A stretch of DNA of 64,000 bases from Bacillus infantis (GCF_020171945.1 NZ_JAIVAP010000009.1:1-64000), one strand, 5' to 3'; positions 1-8,320 are shown, numbered from the stretch's first letter. Numbers and translations are program-made. The notes: generated by a model from the letters alone, not told the origin.

Positions 1-115
1 GGCTTCCTTCAGATTCCACGTCACCGTGGACACCCTTGCCTTCAGCTAATGGTTCGCATATCCCAACGCCCATAGCGGACTTGCACCGCCTAGTTGATGA
101 ACATGCCCGGCACAC
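1..115 (-). mobile_element. Group IIC intron, 5' end (partial)
   Basis: Read on the minus strand, the sequence starts GTGTGCCGGGCATG and continues with GGTGCAAGTCC, GGCAAGGGTGTCC and GAATCTGAAGGAAGC. These are the 5' boundary (GUGYG) and domain I landmarks of group IIC introns such as the Oceanobacillus O.i.I1 intron. The intron runs off the left edge, so its reverse transcriptase and 3' end are not visible. Its 5' end lies directly after a hairpin followed by TTTT, the terminator-like target that class C introns prefer. Confidence 0.85.
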
Positions 116-119
116 AAAA

Positions 120-146
120 GAGCCAGGGGGTCTGTCCCCCTGGCTT
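120..146. repeat. Dispersed hairpin repeat, copy a (intron target)
   Basis: A 27-bp near-perfect inverted repeat (gagccaggggg / cccccctggct arms around a TCTGT core). Read on the minus strand the hairpin is followed by TTTT and then the group II intron 5' end, so it acts as a terminator-like stem. It belongs to the family that recurs at 1747, 4231, 5560, 11391, 11703, 21322 and 22657. Confidence 0.8.
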
Positions 147-232
147 GACAAAAATTGAATAGTAACTTAGGATAAACTGATCAACCGTTCAAAATAAAAA
201 ATAACCATTCAAACTTTAAAGGATGAATAGGG

Positions 233-832
233 ATGAAAAATAAACAATATTTAATAGCGGATGCACGTAAGGAACAAATTATTAAAGCTGCAATAGATGC
301 ATTAAGAGACTATGGTTATATAAACACGAGTCTTTCTAAAATAGCTGATAAAGCAGAAACCAGTACAGGGCTTCTATCGTATCATTTTTCAGGTAAGGAA
401 GATTTAATGAATAATACCTTACTTTATCTGGCTGAACAAGAAAAAGCCTTCATTAAAGAAAAAATAGATAATCAACAAACGTATACCGATAAATTAATGG
501 CGTTTATAGAGGAAGGCATTGCGTATCGGGGCATAAAGCGTGAAAATACGACAGCATTGCTGGAAATTGCTTTCAATGTCCGCACACCAGGCAACGTACC
601 TTATTTCAGGGTAGAAATGCATCCTGAAGAAGAGTTAAATCTTTTGTTAGAAGAAATCCTGTCAGAAGGACAAAAAGCTGGGGAATTCTGTGACTTTGAT
701 ATTAAAGTGGCTGCAATGATTATTAGGGGAGCAATATCGCTCTCAATGTCCTTGCCACAGATTGAAGATGATCAAAGGTTTGAAGATTATAGTGGCAAAG
801 TGAAGGAAAACATTTTGAAAATGATTAAATAA
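233..832 (+). CDS. TetR/AcrR family transcriptional regulator
   Basis: 199-aa protein of typical TetR length. The N-terminal helix-turn-helix spans about residues 12-58 (IIKAAIDALRDYGY, then TSLSKIADKA and GLLSYHFSGKEDL, the classic TetR signature). The all-helical C-terminal ligand and dimer domain follows and resembles the BetI/YcdC-like group. The ATG has a good AAAGGATG-type ribosome binding site. The upstream region holds near-direct repeats (aaccGTTCAAA, aaccATTCAAA), possibly its own operator. No obvious target gene sits next to it; the following ORF is an unrelated membrane protein. The ligand is unknown. Confidence 0.9.
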   Translation: MKNKQYLIADARKEQIIKAAIDALRDYGYINTSLSKIADKAETSTGLLSYHFSGKEDLMNNTLLYLAEQEKAFIKEKIDNQQTYTDKLMAFIEEGIAYRGIKRENTTALLEIAFNVRTPGNVPYFRVEMHPEEELNLLLEEILSEGQKAGEFCDFDIKVAAMIIRGAISLSMSLPQIEDDQRFEDYSGKVKENILKMIK

Positions 833-850
833 TTTGTTGATGAAAAAAAG

Positions 851-879
851 AACGAGTGTAAAAAAGTCTTACACTCGTT
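851..879 (+). terminator. Hairpin after tetR-type gene
   Basis: Perfect 11-bp stem (aacgagtgtaa / ttacactcgtt) with a 7-nt loop, 19 bp after the regulator stop codon. The downstream tract is not a pure U-run on the plus strand; an A-run upstream would serve the opposite strand. Confidence 0.5.
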
Positions 880-1015
880 AAGAGTAAAAAAACCATGTTT
901 TATTTATCCGAAAACTGATTGACTGATCAATATTAAAGTTAAACAATCAGCAAATATTAAGGTAAGGACATTATTGGGTGATATCCGGATCCGGTAATAT
1001 GTGCCGTCAGTATAA

Positions 1016-1062
1016 ACAGAGAGTGAAAAATTTGAGGAAGGGTTTCCCTCTGTTGTTTTTTT
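1016..1062 (+). terminator. Terminator-like hairpin just upstream of the 218-aa gene
   Basis: Stem acagag/ctctgt with an imperfect inner GAGG/CCTC stem, followed by seven T residues. It lies only 24 bp before the next ATG. It could be an attenuator for that gene or the terminator of a gene since lost; 833-1015 otherwise holds no recognisable gene. A TetR-operator-like inverted repeat (attga-N4-tcaat) lies at 918-931. Confidence 0.45.
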
Positions 1063-1086
1063 AATATACAAAAGGAAGGTGACGAT

Positions 1087-1743
1087 ATGCTCAAAAAGAT
1101 AAGTAGATATAGAGCCGCGCGACGGGTCAAGGACGGGAACGGGCTTCCGCTAAAGAAATACCGCTGGTGGCAGCCGTTCTCCCGTTCCCTGTTTTACCTC
1201 ACATTGACAAACGAAGCCGGCCGACAAATGGTGTACGCAGTGGACTTCTCGTATTGGCAGCAGTTTTTCTCAGAAAACGGTAAAGGTAAGGCCCACCTGT
1301 ATCTTGATGGCAAACATTACGCTGAGTCTAAACTCCCTGCCGCCTTCGCAGTGGCTGGAGGAAGAATCGAGGTAGCATCTACGGTTTTTGGCCTTAAACG
1401 CTGCCATTTTGTCACCGGCGAAGGGACGGTGCACCAGCTTACCCCGGATGAAAGTTCTGCTGAAGGCCGACGCGCTCGTTTTGATCGCGAACACCCGACA
1501 TTGAGCCGCTGGATCGGTTATATTTCATTGATTATGCTCATCGTTCCCCTAGTTCTAGCCATCCCTCAGATCATCGATGCGGTGACTCAGGTACCCCTGA
1601 TAGCTCAGCGCTTCGGAACCTTCGACTCACCCATTACCTTGCCGATGTGGCTCAACATTGGACTCGGTCTCTGCGCTGCAGCAGGGAGTGTGGAGCGCGC
1701 AACGCGACTAAAATGGAACGCATTGCTAGACGGCAGCTTTTAA
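1087..1743 (+). CDS. Hypothetical membrane protein
   Basis: 218 aa, family not recognised. Residues 1-135 are soluble, rich in aromatic and basic residues and look like a beta-rich cytoplasmic domain. Two hydrophobic segments follow (about 140-165, IGYISLIMLIVPLVLAIPQI, and about 185-203, LPMWLNIGLGLCAAAG). The start ATG has a strong AAGGAAGGTGA ribosome binding site. Base composition is visibly more GC-rich than the neighbours, which suggests a different origin. It stands alone between a terminator-like hairpin and a hairpin-repeat pair that probably terminates it. Confidence 0.7.
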   Translation: MLKKISRYRAARRVKDGNGLPLKKYRWWQPFSRSLFYLTLTNEAGRQMVYAVDFSYWQQFFSENGKGKAHLYLDGKHYAESKLPAAFAVAGGRIEVASTVFGLKRCHFVTGEGTVHQLTPDESSAEGRRARFDREHPTLSRWIGYISLIMLIVPLVLAIPQIIDAVTQVPLIAQRFGTFDSPITLPMWLNIGLGLCAAAGSVERATRLKWNALLDGSF

Positions 1744-1746
1744 TAG

Positions 1747-1811
1747 GAGCCGGGGGGACAGACCCTCTGGCCCATCTTCAAAAAGAGCCAAGGGGTCTGT
1801 CCCCCTGGCTT
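1747..1811. repeat. Dispersed hairpin repeat, double copy b
   Basis: Two 27-bp half-units, GAGCCGGGGGGACAGACC... (1747-1773) and GAGCCAAGGGGTCTGTCC... (1785-1811), separated by a short spacer. They lie between the convergent ends of the membrane-protein gene and the aldo/keto reductase gene and probably act as a bidirectional terminator. Confidence 0.75.
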
Positions 1812-2782
1812 TATACCAGAGGGTGGGGTATATAAAGTTCTTCTAAGCTATGAATCTCTTCAGATGTTAATTTGACTGATAATGCTGAAACTGCATCCTC
1901 AATATGGGTGACCTTGGTAGCGCCAATTATTGGTGAGGTGACCTCTTCTTTTTGTAACAGCCAGGCAAGTGCCACCTGTGCGCGTGGAAGCCCGCGATTA
2001 TCAGCAACCTCTGCTACTCTTTCCGCCACTTTGCGATCGGATTCTTCTGTTTTAATAAATAGATTCTTGGCCACTTGGTCAATTTCCGATCGTGAAGTCT
2101 GTTCATCCCAATTTCGGGTTAATCGACCTGCAGCAAAAGGTAAATATGGCGTCACGCCAACGCCATCATCTTTACAGAAAGGCAGCATTTCTCTTTCTTC
2201 CTCACGATAAAGTAAATTGAGTCTATTCTCCATAGAAATGAATCGGGTCAACCCTTTCTGTTCTGCTGCATGTTGAGCTTTTGCGAATTGCCAGGCTGAC
2301 ATGGATGAGGCACCGATATATCTTACTTTTCCTAACTTAACAAGATCATGCAGTGCTTCCATTGTCTCTTCAATAGGTGTATTGGGATCCCATCTATGAA
2401 TTTGATATAAATCGATGTAGTCTGTGCCCAAACGTTTTAGACTATTATCCACTTCCGCCATGATCACTTTACGGGAAAGTCCCATTGCATTTGGACCTTT
2501 ACGCATTGGAACGAATACCTTTGTTGCAATGACAACTTCGTCGCGTTGGGCATTATCTTTTAATGCCCGTCCAAGAATTTCTTCACTGGTGCCGTCAGAG
2601 TACATATTAGCAGTACTAAAGAAATTTATGCCTGAATCAAGAGCTTTTTTTATGATCGGTCTGCTATTTTCTTCATTTAATGACCATGGTGCATTACCTC
2701 TTTCAGGTATTCCGAAACTCATGGTTCCAAGGCATAATTGTGAGACTTCCAGACCAGATTTTCCTAGTTTTTTATACTCCAA
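1811..2782 (-). CDS. Aldo/keto reductase
   Basis: 323-aa NADPH-dependent aldo/keto reductase of the YghZ/Tas-like group. A TIM barrel starts at LGKSGLEVSQLCLGTMSFG. Catalytic tetrad candidates are Asp (SDGTSEEILGRAL region), Tyr (NMYSDG), Lys (ATKVF) and His (LYQIHRWD). A C-terminal NADP-binding segment (SPIIGATKVTHIEDAV) follows. It is the second gene of a minus-strand pair with the upstream SDR (73-bp gap), and the pair probably shares the promoter region controlled by the divergent MarR gene. The role is probably reduction of reactive aldehydes or ketones; the substrate cannot be told. Confidence 0.92.
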   Translation of the reverse strand: MEYKKLGKSGLEVSQLCLGTMSFGIPERGNAPWSLNEENSRPIIKKALDSGINFFSTANMYSDGTSEEILGRALKDNAQRDEVVIATKVFVPMRKGPNAMGLSRKVIMAEVDNSLKRLGTDYIDLYQIHRWDPNTPIEETMEALHDLVKLGKVRYIGASSMSAWQFAKAQHAAEQKGLTRFISMENRLNLLYREEEREMLPFCKDDGVGVTPYLPFAAGRLTRNWDEQTSRSEIDQVAKNLFIKTEESDRKVAERVAEVADNRGLPRAQVALAWLLQKEEVTSPIIGATKVTHIEDAVSALSVKLTSEEIHSLEELYIPHPLV

Positions 2783-2855
2783 TTAAAACTCACTCCTTCT
2801 GTAATCATTAATGTATGGACGGTTATCCTTATTATCAGCGAGATAACTCCCATCA

Positions 2856-3608
2856 TCACCAGGGAAGTTGACGTCTCTCATTCGAAAAAGTGCCTGTAGG
2901 AACGTTCTCATCGAGCAGTGCAAGCTTCACTGGATGACGTGCTGCCTGTTGAACAGTACCTGTTCCTTCAAAGTTGTTGAGGTCAGTTGCAGTGAAGCCC
3001 GGGCACACTGCATTAACCTTAATCCCTGTTGATTCAAGTTCAATTGCAAAAGCAAGGGTAATAGCATTGAGCGCAGTCTTTGAAGGGCTATAAACTGCCC
3101 CAAACATTTCACGATGCGTATTGCGCGAATCAGCGCTGAGTGCCAGCGATCCTGCACCACTAGATACATTTACAATGCGTGCAGCAGGAGCTCTGCGAAG
3201 CAGGGGCAGCATTGCCTGTGTGACAGCAATGACACCAAATACGTTTGTCTCAAAAACCGTGCGAACCTCTTCAAGAGATGCAACACTTGGTCTCCCAGAT
3301 TTACCTACCTCTTCAAGCTTTCTGCCAATCTCCCCCGCGTGCGATATACCCGCATTGTTGATAAGGACATCGAGACGACCCAACTCGCTACGGATACGCT
3401 CTGCTGCCGCATCGATAGAATGCTGATCCGTAACATCAAGCTGAATAGCTAGAGCGCCTTCCCCAATACTTATGGCCGCTTCTTTTCCTTTGTCGAGATT
3501 TCGAGATCCGACAAGGACAGTGAATCCGTGTCTTGCAAGATCTTTTGAGATTTGAAAGCCAATCCCTTTATTGGCTCCAGTAACCAAAGCAACGGGTTTT
3601 TTATGCAT
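2856..3608 (-). CDS. SDR family NAD(P)-dependent oxidoreductase
   Basis: 250-aa classical short-chain dehydrogenase/reductase. Visible motifs are the cofactor loop TGANKGIG (residues 10-17), LDVTD, NNAGISHAG, the catalytic Ser in NVSSGAGSL and the YSPSK active-site Tyr/Lys. CPGFTATDLNN follows the active site. It is close to carbonyl reductases and YkvO-like proteins. The start has an AAAGGAGCG ribosome binding site. It is transcribed divergently from a MarR gene with two palindromic operators between them, so control by that regulator is likely. Confidence 0.92.
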   Translation of the reverse strand: MHKKPVALVTGANKGIGFQISKDLARHGFTVLVGSRNLDKGKEAAISIGEGALAIQLDVTDQHSIDAAAERIRSELGRLDVLINNAGISHAGEIGRKLEEVGKSGRPSVASLEEVRTVFETNVFGVIAVTQAMLPLLRRAPAARIVNVSSGAGSLALSADSRNTHREMFGAVYSPSKTALNAITLAFAIELESTGIKVNAVCPGFTATDLNNFEGTGTVQQAARHPVKLALLDENVPTGTFSNERRQLPW

Positions 3609-3683
3609 GATTAACGCTCCTTTTTATACGCAGCAGTTCTTGTCGCTAATGATAAATCTTCTGTAACGTGTCCCTGCATTCAA

Positions 3684-3705
3684 CCAGGTTGACGCATCAA
3701 CCTGG
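3684..3705. promoter_or_regulatory. MarR-type operator 1
   Basis: Perfect inverted repeat: nine-base arms CCAGGTTGA and TCAACCTGG around CGCA. Its core GTTGA-N4-TCAAC is repeated at 3726-3739, with 38 bp between core starts. It lies between the divergent SDR and MarR genes. Confidence 0.7.
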
Positions 3706-3725
3706 AACCACTTTAACACCTTGTG

Positions 3726-3739
3726 GTTGATACGTCAAC
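3726..3739. promoter_or_regulatory. MarR-type operator 2
   Basis: Inverted repeat GTTGATACGTCAAC, same core as operator 1. It lies just upstream of a TATACT -10-like hexamer (3745-3750) and 18 bp before the MarR ATG, so binding would block marR transcription: autorepression is the simplest reading. Confidence 0.65.
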
Positions 3740-3756
3740 TCTGCTATACTTCATTT

Positions 3757-4209
3757 ATGAAAAAACAAATGATTAGTGACGAAGAAATGCAGCTATGGCA
3801 TAGGTGGAAAGGGTCTTATAAGAATATTTTTGGTCGCGTAGTAAAAGACATGACGGAGAAAACTGGTCTATCAGAAGGGGACTTTGGTATATTAGATCGT
3901 TTGGATCTTTATGGGAAAGGTAAACTTCGCCAACAAGAATTAGCAGACTCGATGGATTGGACAAAGAGTCGGCTGTCTCATCATTTAACGAGGATGGAAA
4001 AACGCGGACTTGTTTTAAGGGAACCAATAGAAACTGAAAGAGGCGTTCAGGTCATCATTACTCCGGTGGGAAAATCGATATTAGATGACGCTCGCCCTGT
4101 CGTTTCCTTGGCAATACGTGAGCACTTTTTGAATTTATTAACAGAAAAAGACATTGAGTCGATTACTAGCCTGGCAGAAAAAACAAAAACCAAGCATTCA
4201 TCAACCTGA
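3757..4209 (+). CDS. MarR family transcriptional regulator
   Basis: 150 aa from the ATG at 3757 (MKKQMISDEE); an in-frame TTG at 3721 would run through the operator and was not chosen. The winged helix spans about residues 40-110, with LSEGDFGILDRL, KLRQQELADSMDWTKSRLSHHL (recognition helix) and the basic wing RGVQVIITPVGKSI. Typical MarR length. Because the TATACT hexamer is so close to the ATG, the mRNA may be nearly leaderless. Two GTTGA-N4-TCAAC operators suggest it represses itself and the divergent SDR-AKR pair. Confidence 0.9.
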   Translation: MKKQMISDEEMQLWHRWKGSYKNIFGRVVKDMTEKTGLSEGDFGILDRLDLYGKGKLRQQELADSMDWTKSRLSHHLTRMEKRGLVLREPIETERGVQVIITPVGKSILDDARPVVSLAIREHFLNLLTEKDIESITSLAEKTKTKHSST

Positions 4210-4230
4210 ACCCCCCGCCACTCTAATGAG

Positions 4231-4300
4231 GAGCCGGGGGGACAGGTCCCTTGGCCCACACCATCAGAAAGAGCCAAGGGGTCTGTCCCCTTGGCTCTTT
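4231..4300. repeat. Dispersed hairpin repeat, double copy c
   Basis: Two half-units, GAGCCGGGGGGACAGGTCCC... (4231-4257) and GAGCCAAGGGGTCTGTCCCC... (4271-4297, ending TTTC), arranged like copy b. Further partial units (acaggtcccc, ggagccaaggga) lie at 4366-4405. They follow the marR gene and could terminate it. Confidence 0.75.
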
Positions 4301-4433
4301 CATGTCAAGGAATGTTATCATAGTGTAATAGATTCCCCTTCCCGAGGGTATAGAGATTAACAGAGACAGGTCCCCAACTCAGCCACAAAAGGAGCCAAGG
4401 GACCTCTTATCAATTTTTATTAGGTGGGATTAC

Positions 4434-5555
4434 GTGAATAAGAGATTGAGAACAGGGGCTTGTCTGGCAGCCATCCCCTATTTGATGTTAACAGGCTGCT
4501 CGCAATCGGTAACGTCGTCGGAAGAAGGATCAAGGATGCTTGAAGAGTCGAAGCTGCCTCTTAGTGAGATGCATTATACGCTTGACGAAGCTGCAAAGTC
4601 ACCCAGGTTTGCACGTGAAGCTTCATATAAAGCAATCGAACCTTCTCAAGGGGCAAAGCCGTTGAAAACTAATTACACAAGCCAGCAGCTTGAGGAAATG
4701 CCGAAGACGCAGGCACATGGAGGCAGTACGAAAAGAAGCGTTCCTTTTGGTCAGACCCTGGCAGCTGGCGCTGAAGATCAAACAGATGGACCGCTTAAGG
4801 AACATAGAATTGTTTCCTATTATGGGCATCCCAATTCTAAAAACATGGGAATCCTGGGAGAATACAGTCCTGAAGTCTTTATGGAAAAATTGAAGGCCCA
4901 GACCAAGGAATATTCCGAACTGGATCCTGAACGGCCAGCCATCCCGGCGATTGAACTGATTTCGACCGTCGCCCAGCGGAGCCCGGGAGATGATGGTGAT
5001 TACATACACCCGACAGCCAGTGAAGACATTGAAACATATGCGAAATTGGCCGAAGAAAACAACGCCCTGCTAATCCTGGATATCCAGCTTGCCCGCGATA
5101 CCGTCATGAACCAGGTGAAATCGGTGGAAAAATACCTGAACCTGCCTTTCGTCCACCTAGCCATCGATACCGAATTCCATGTCAAAGAAGGGCAAATTCC
5201 CGGAGTGGATCTGGGCACAGTCGATGGGAAGGAAATTCAAGAGGCAATTGAATATGTATCAAACCTAACAGCCGAAAATGGACTGCCTGACAAACTGGTC
5301 ATCGTCCATCAATTCGCAGGAAATGTCCTCATCAACAAGGACTCCATCCATCCTACAGACAACACACAAGTCGTCATCAATTTCGACGGCCATGGATTGG
5401 ATGCCATCAAAAGAGCCGGGTACAATGAATTTGTGCAAAAGGAGCCTATTCAGTACGGCGGTTTTAAAGTGTTCTATAAAAAGGATGAGCCGTTGATGAC
5501 ACCTAAGGATGTTTTGGAATTGGATCCGGCTCCGGGGTTTGTTAATTATCAATAG
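4434..5555 (+). CDS. Putative secreted lipoprotein, hypothetical
   Basis: 373 aa from a GTG start with a GGTGGGA-type ribosome binding site. The N-terminus is a lipoprotein signal (KR-rich start, hydrophobic stretch, lipobox LTGC with Cys at residue 22), so it is probably anchored outside the membrane. The mature part from about residue 125 (HRIVSYYGHPNSKNMGILGEY) looks like an alpha/beta-barrel: repeated beta strands AIELISTVA, LLILDIQLAR, VHLAIDTEF, LVIVHQF, QVVINFDGHG. No enzyme family is assigned with certainty. A 213-bp internal piece (5029-5241) is duplicated at 11486-11698 between hairpin repeats. A hairpin repeat follows the stop codon and likely terminates it. Confidence 0.85.
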   Translation: MNKRLRTGACLAAIPYLMLTGCSQSVTSSEEGSRMLEESKLPLSEMHYTLDEAAKSPRFAREASYKAIEPSQGAKPLKTNYTSQQLEEMPKTQAHGGSTKRSVPFGQTLAAGAEDQTDGPLKEHRIVSYYGHPNSKNMGILGEYSPEVFMEKLKAQTKEYSELDPERPAIPAIELISTVAQRSPGDDGDYIHPTASEDIETYAKLAEENNALLILDIQLARDTVMNQVKSVEKYLNLPFVHLAIDTEFHVKEGQIPGVDLGTVDGKEIQEAIEYVSNLTAENGLPDKLVIVHQFAGNVLINKDSIHPTDNTQVVINFDGHGLDAIKRAGYNEFVQKEPIQYGGFKVFYKKDEPLMTPKDVLELDPAPGFVNYQ

Positions 5556-5559
5556 AAAA

Positions 5560-5601
5560 GAGCCAAGGGGTCTGTCCCCTTGGCTCTTCCCTTGGCTCTT
5601 T
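5560..5601 (+). repeat. Dispersed hairpin repeat, copy d
   Basis: A 27-bp hairpin (gagccaagggg / ccccttggctc) plus a second ggctcttttt half right after the lipoprotein stop codon, ending in five T residues. It can serve as an intrinsic terminator. Confidence 0.75.
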
Positions 5602-5707
5602 TTGATAGTTTCGTTGTACTGTCCAGCAACAGACCCTGTAAAAGATAACCTCTTTCAATACATTGTGTATTAGGAAAAAAATACGAAAAACAGCAATGGA
5701 CTAGGAG

Positions 5708-6154
5708 GTGAAATTTATACTACTTGTATTCATATTTATTATTGATGCTCTATATGATTCTAATCCTGAAGACATAATTGCCATTGATGAGCCTGAGCTA
5801 TCACTCCATCCAACATATCAAAAAAGACTATCTAAACTTTTAGCTAGGATGGCTAAGGATAGACAAATAATTATTGCAACCTACTCACCATACTTCGTTA
5901 ACCTAGAGAATCTTGCAAACGGTGCTACTATTTCAAGGGTACACTTAGAAAACGGAACCTCCACTGTTTCACAGTTGAGTAATAAACATAATAGATTTAT
6001 TCAAGGGGCACTAAAAGATTACCGAAATCCACATATGCTTGGAATAAATGCTAGAGAGGTCTTCTTTTTAGACGATAATAACAAAGAAATTAAAACAGAA
6101 TATAAAATAGCAACTGAAGAAATGTTTAAAAAAATTAATGAATATTTTAATTAG
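5708..6154 (+). pseudogene. C-terminal remnant of an OLD/RecF-like AAA ATPase
   Basis: A 148-aa reading frame contains the Walker B/signature region of an ABC-type SMC-like ATPase (IIAIDEPELSLHP), then the KRLSKLLARM and RQIIIATYSPYFVNL (switch) segments. These are typical of overcoming-lysogenization-defect (OLD) family ATPases. The Walker A half and any nuclease (TOPRIM) half are missing; full-length members are far longer. The GTG start has an AGGAGG nearby, but the protein cannot hydrolyse ATP alone. It is probably the decayed residue of a defence or mobile-element gene. Confidence 0.75.
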
Positions 6155-6285
6155 GGCAGATGTTCCATTTCAGTGAGACTATAAAACACTGTTCTTCCAT
6201 GTTTCGTTTTCCACCTTGGAAGGTATAAATCTTGAGAGAAAACAATAAACCTTATAAATCCCCTTCCTATGGAGGGGGTCTTTTT

Positions 6286-6539
6286 ATGAAACTAATTGAG
6301 GAATGGATAAGGAAGCATAGCATTAAACATACTGAAAATGTCAAAGCAAAATATGTAGTTAAGTTTTTAATCAAAAGCTAAATGAAAACCAGGTTCTTAA
6401 GGTAAAGGTATCTTCTGAGAGGGAGGCTGTTATTCGAGCTTGCGATTGTGAGATTGAAGAGTATTATACTAATAGAAGTATAAAGCCCTCTCAACCTTAT
6501 CCTTATATAGAATTTAACCTACATAAGATACAAAATTGA
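6286..6539 (+). pseudogene. Frameshifted small gene, unknown function
   Basis: An ATG with a GGAGGGGG ribosome binding site opens a frame reading MKLIEEWIRKHSIKHTENV... that stops after 31 codons near 6381. The +1 frame continues smoothly (NQKLNENQVLKVKV, then SSEREAVIRACDCEIEEYY) to a TGA at 6537-6539. A one-base indel around 6370 would give a single protein of about 84 aa. No family recognised. It sits beside the truncated ATPase, in keeping with a decaying segment. Confidence 0.5.
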
Positions 6540-6604
6540 ATCTATATAATCAATGAACAATGAAAAGAATAATGTATAATTAAGGAAGGAAGGGAGAATT
6601 CATA

Positions 6605-6970
6605 ATGAAAAATTTTTTCTACAGAACTATTATTAGTATTATATTGTCAGCCATTGTCTTAACTGTTATCTTATTGCCAAATACCTTACAAGGCATTGAA
6701 GATAAGGTACCAGCTATATTTGTAGTTTTTTTGTACTCGTTATTATTTATTTTGTTATATGGTGGGATTTCTTCTATCGTAGCAGAAATCATAAGCATAA
6801 GAATAATTCGTGGTAACCGTGTTTTGATTAAAACTTTTATATATTTACTCGCCTTAATTGTATTCTCTTTACTCTCACCTTCTGTGATATTTACTATCTA
6901 CGCGTTTATAATTGCAATTATATACTTTGTATTAGACGAATATTTAAGAAAAAAACAAACCCAAGTGTAA
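6605..6970 (+). CDS. Small integral membrane protein
   Basis: 121 aa with about four hydrophobic segments (residues 8-25, 36-58, 75-93 and 93-110) and short polar termini. The start has an AAGGAAGGGAG ribosome binding site. No family recognised with confidence. The stop codon lies inside the left arm of a strong terminator hairpin. AT-rich like its surroundings. The role is unknown. Confidence 0.7.
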   Translation: MKNFFYRTIISIILSAIVLTVILLPNTLQGIEDKVPAIFVVFLYSLLFILLYGGISSIVAEIISIRIIRGNRVLIKTFIYLLALIVFSLLSPSVIFTIYAFIIAIIYFVLDEYLRKKQTQV

Positions 6971-6999
6971 GTTTAATTTCACTTGGGTTTTGTTTTTTT
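6957..6999 (+). terminator. Bidirectional-looking intrinsic terminator
   Basis: Perfect stem AAACCCAAGTG / CACTTGGGTTT with a T-rich tail. It closes the membrane-protein gene and reaches the end of the convergent secreted-protein gene. Confidence 0.9.
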
Positions 7000-8320
7000 A
7001 GTTATAGATACTAAATTCTATAGATGCATTTGGCATTGGTGGAGCCAGATACAGTAACCCTTTATTCGCATGCGTAAAAATAGTTATTTTCGCATCAGAA
7101 TTTGGAATGTATGCGTACATTTCATGAGCTGGAGCCTGATCATGCGTTCCACTTATTTGGATATCTCCGTCATAGCTTACAGCTCCTACATAAGTATAAT
7201 CAATTACAGGCGGTTCCGCACCAATAATATCAAAAGGGTCTCCAACTGCATGTACTACTTTCCAGGAAACAAAAGAAGAAGTGGCCTCAACATTAGTTTT
7301 TGACATTGTATAGCTCGTTTGAGTTTTAAGATCCGTAGTACCATTACAATTGTATCTTGCACTTTGGCCTACATCTCGAGTTACCCAACTAGTTGATGCG
7401 GTAGAACTTCCTGGAAAATAAGCTTGTACTTCCGTTTTAGTTCTATATTTTGAACTATTAAATGCAAAGGTTCTACCGTCCCCCCTAAAAGTTGGACAAG
7501 ATAAGGGGTTTCCTGGAATACCAACTTTTACATCTGGAATAAAGGTAACGTATCTAAAGTTATATTTCTGAGGAGTTGCAGCAGCGATAGAATAAGTCTG
7601 TGCTCCAGCTAAACTTTGGTTATTTTCTTGTCCTTCGCTAAATGTTTTTACAATCTTCCCCAAGTCAAATGGTTCGTAAGACAAATCTCTAGCGATATCG
7701 GGAGTAACTGTCCACCCACTCACTTTAGCCTCTTCAATTGCTTTAAAAGTTTCTGCCTCGCTCTTCTTTTTCTCACCTAATACACGATACGTGTAATATT
7801 TCCCTGGTTCAATATCAGTATCAACGTATTGATTTCCCCTCACTTCACCTAGATATTTATCATCTCTGTAAAGGTCTACAGTACCATCTTCATCTGGTAA
7901 ATTTTCATCCCACTTAATTGTTACCTTGTTTCTTTTGATTACTGCATCAATTGTTGTCTCATCCAGTAATTTTTCTTTCTTTGCTACTTTCAAAAGTGTC
8001 TTCTTTTTATCTGCTTTAGTCATGATCCTTAATTCTACTTGATCTACAACTTTATTATTTTCATCTAATGAAACAAGTAAAAACTTATTTTGCTTCTTTG
8101 GAGTCAGTTTTTCAACTGTAAATTCATGTTCAGTTCCAGACCATAGTTCTTTTTTTCCCGAAAATAGTTTAAAAGCAGGAGAATCCGACTCCCACTCAAT
8201 ACGCACACTATTCTTGCTAGCCTGATACTTTACTTCCAAATCACTAGATGCACTGGCACTGTTTAGAGAAAAAAATAATCCCATTAGTACCATGAAACCT
8301 GTTAAAAATACTTTTTTCAT
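6998..8320 (-). CDS. Secreted protein with DUF3238-like C-terminal domain
   Basis: 440 aa. A Sec signal peptide (residues 1-25, ending SASAS) is followed by fibronectin-like segments (about 28-95 and 120-200; EWESDSPAFKLFSG, KRNKVTIKWDENLPDEDG, YYTYRVLGE). A C-terminal domain from about residue 255 (YVTFIPDVKVGIPG, FRGDGRTFAFN, HAVGDPFDIIGAEPP) resembles DUF3238 proteins of Bacillus. Two cysteines (LSCPTF, RYNCNG) may pair outside the cell. No catalytic motif was recognised. It stands alone between terminators. The domain assignment is from memory of the family and is moderate. Confidence 0.75.
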   Translation of the reverse strand: MKKVFLTGFMVLMGLFFSLNSASASSDLEVKYQASKNSVRIEWESDSPAFKLFSGKKELWSGTEHEFTVEKLTPKKQNKFLLVSLDENNKVVDQVELRIMTKADKKKTLLKVAKKEKLLDETTIDAVIKRNKVTIKWDENLPDEDGTVDLYRDDKYLGEVRGNQYVDTDIEPGKYYTYRVLGEKKKSEAETFKAIEEAKVSGWTVTPDIARDLSYEPFDLGKIVKTFSEGQENNQSLAGAQTYSIAAATPQKYNFRYVTFIPDVKVGIPGNPLSCPTFRGDGRTFAFNSSKYRTKTEVQAYFPGSSTASTSWVTRDVGQSARYNCNGTTDLKTQTSYTMSKTNVEATSSFVSWKVVHAVGDPFDIIGAEPPVIDYTYVGAVSYDGDIQISGTHDQAPAHEMYAYIPNSDAKITIFTHANKGLLYLAPPMPNASIEFSIYN

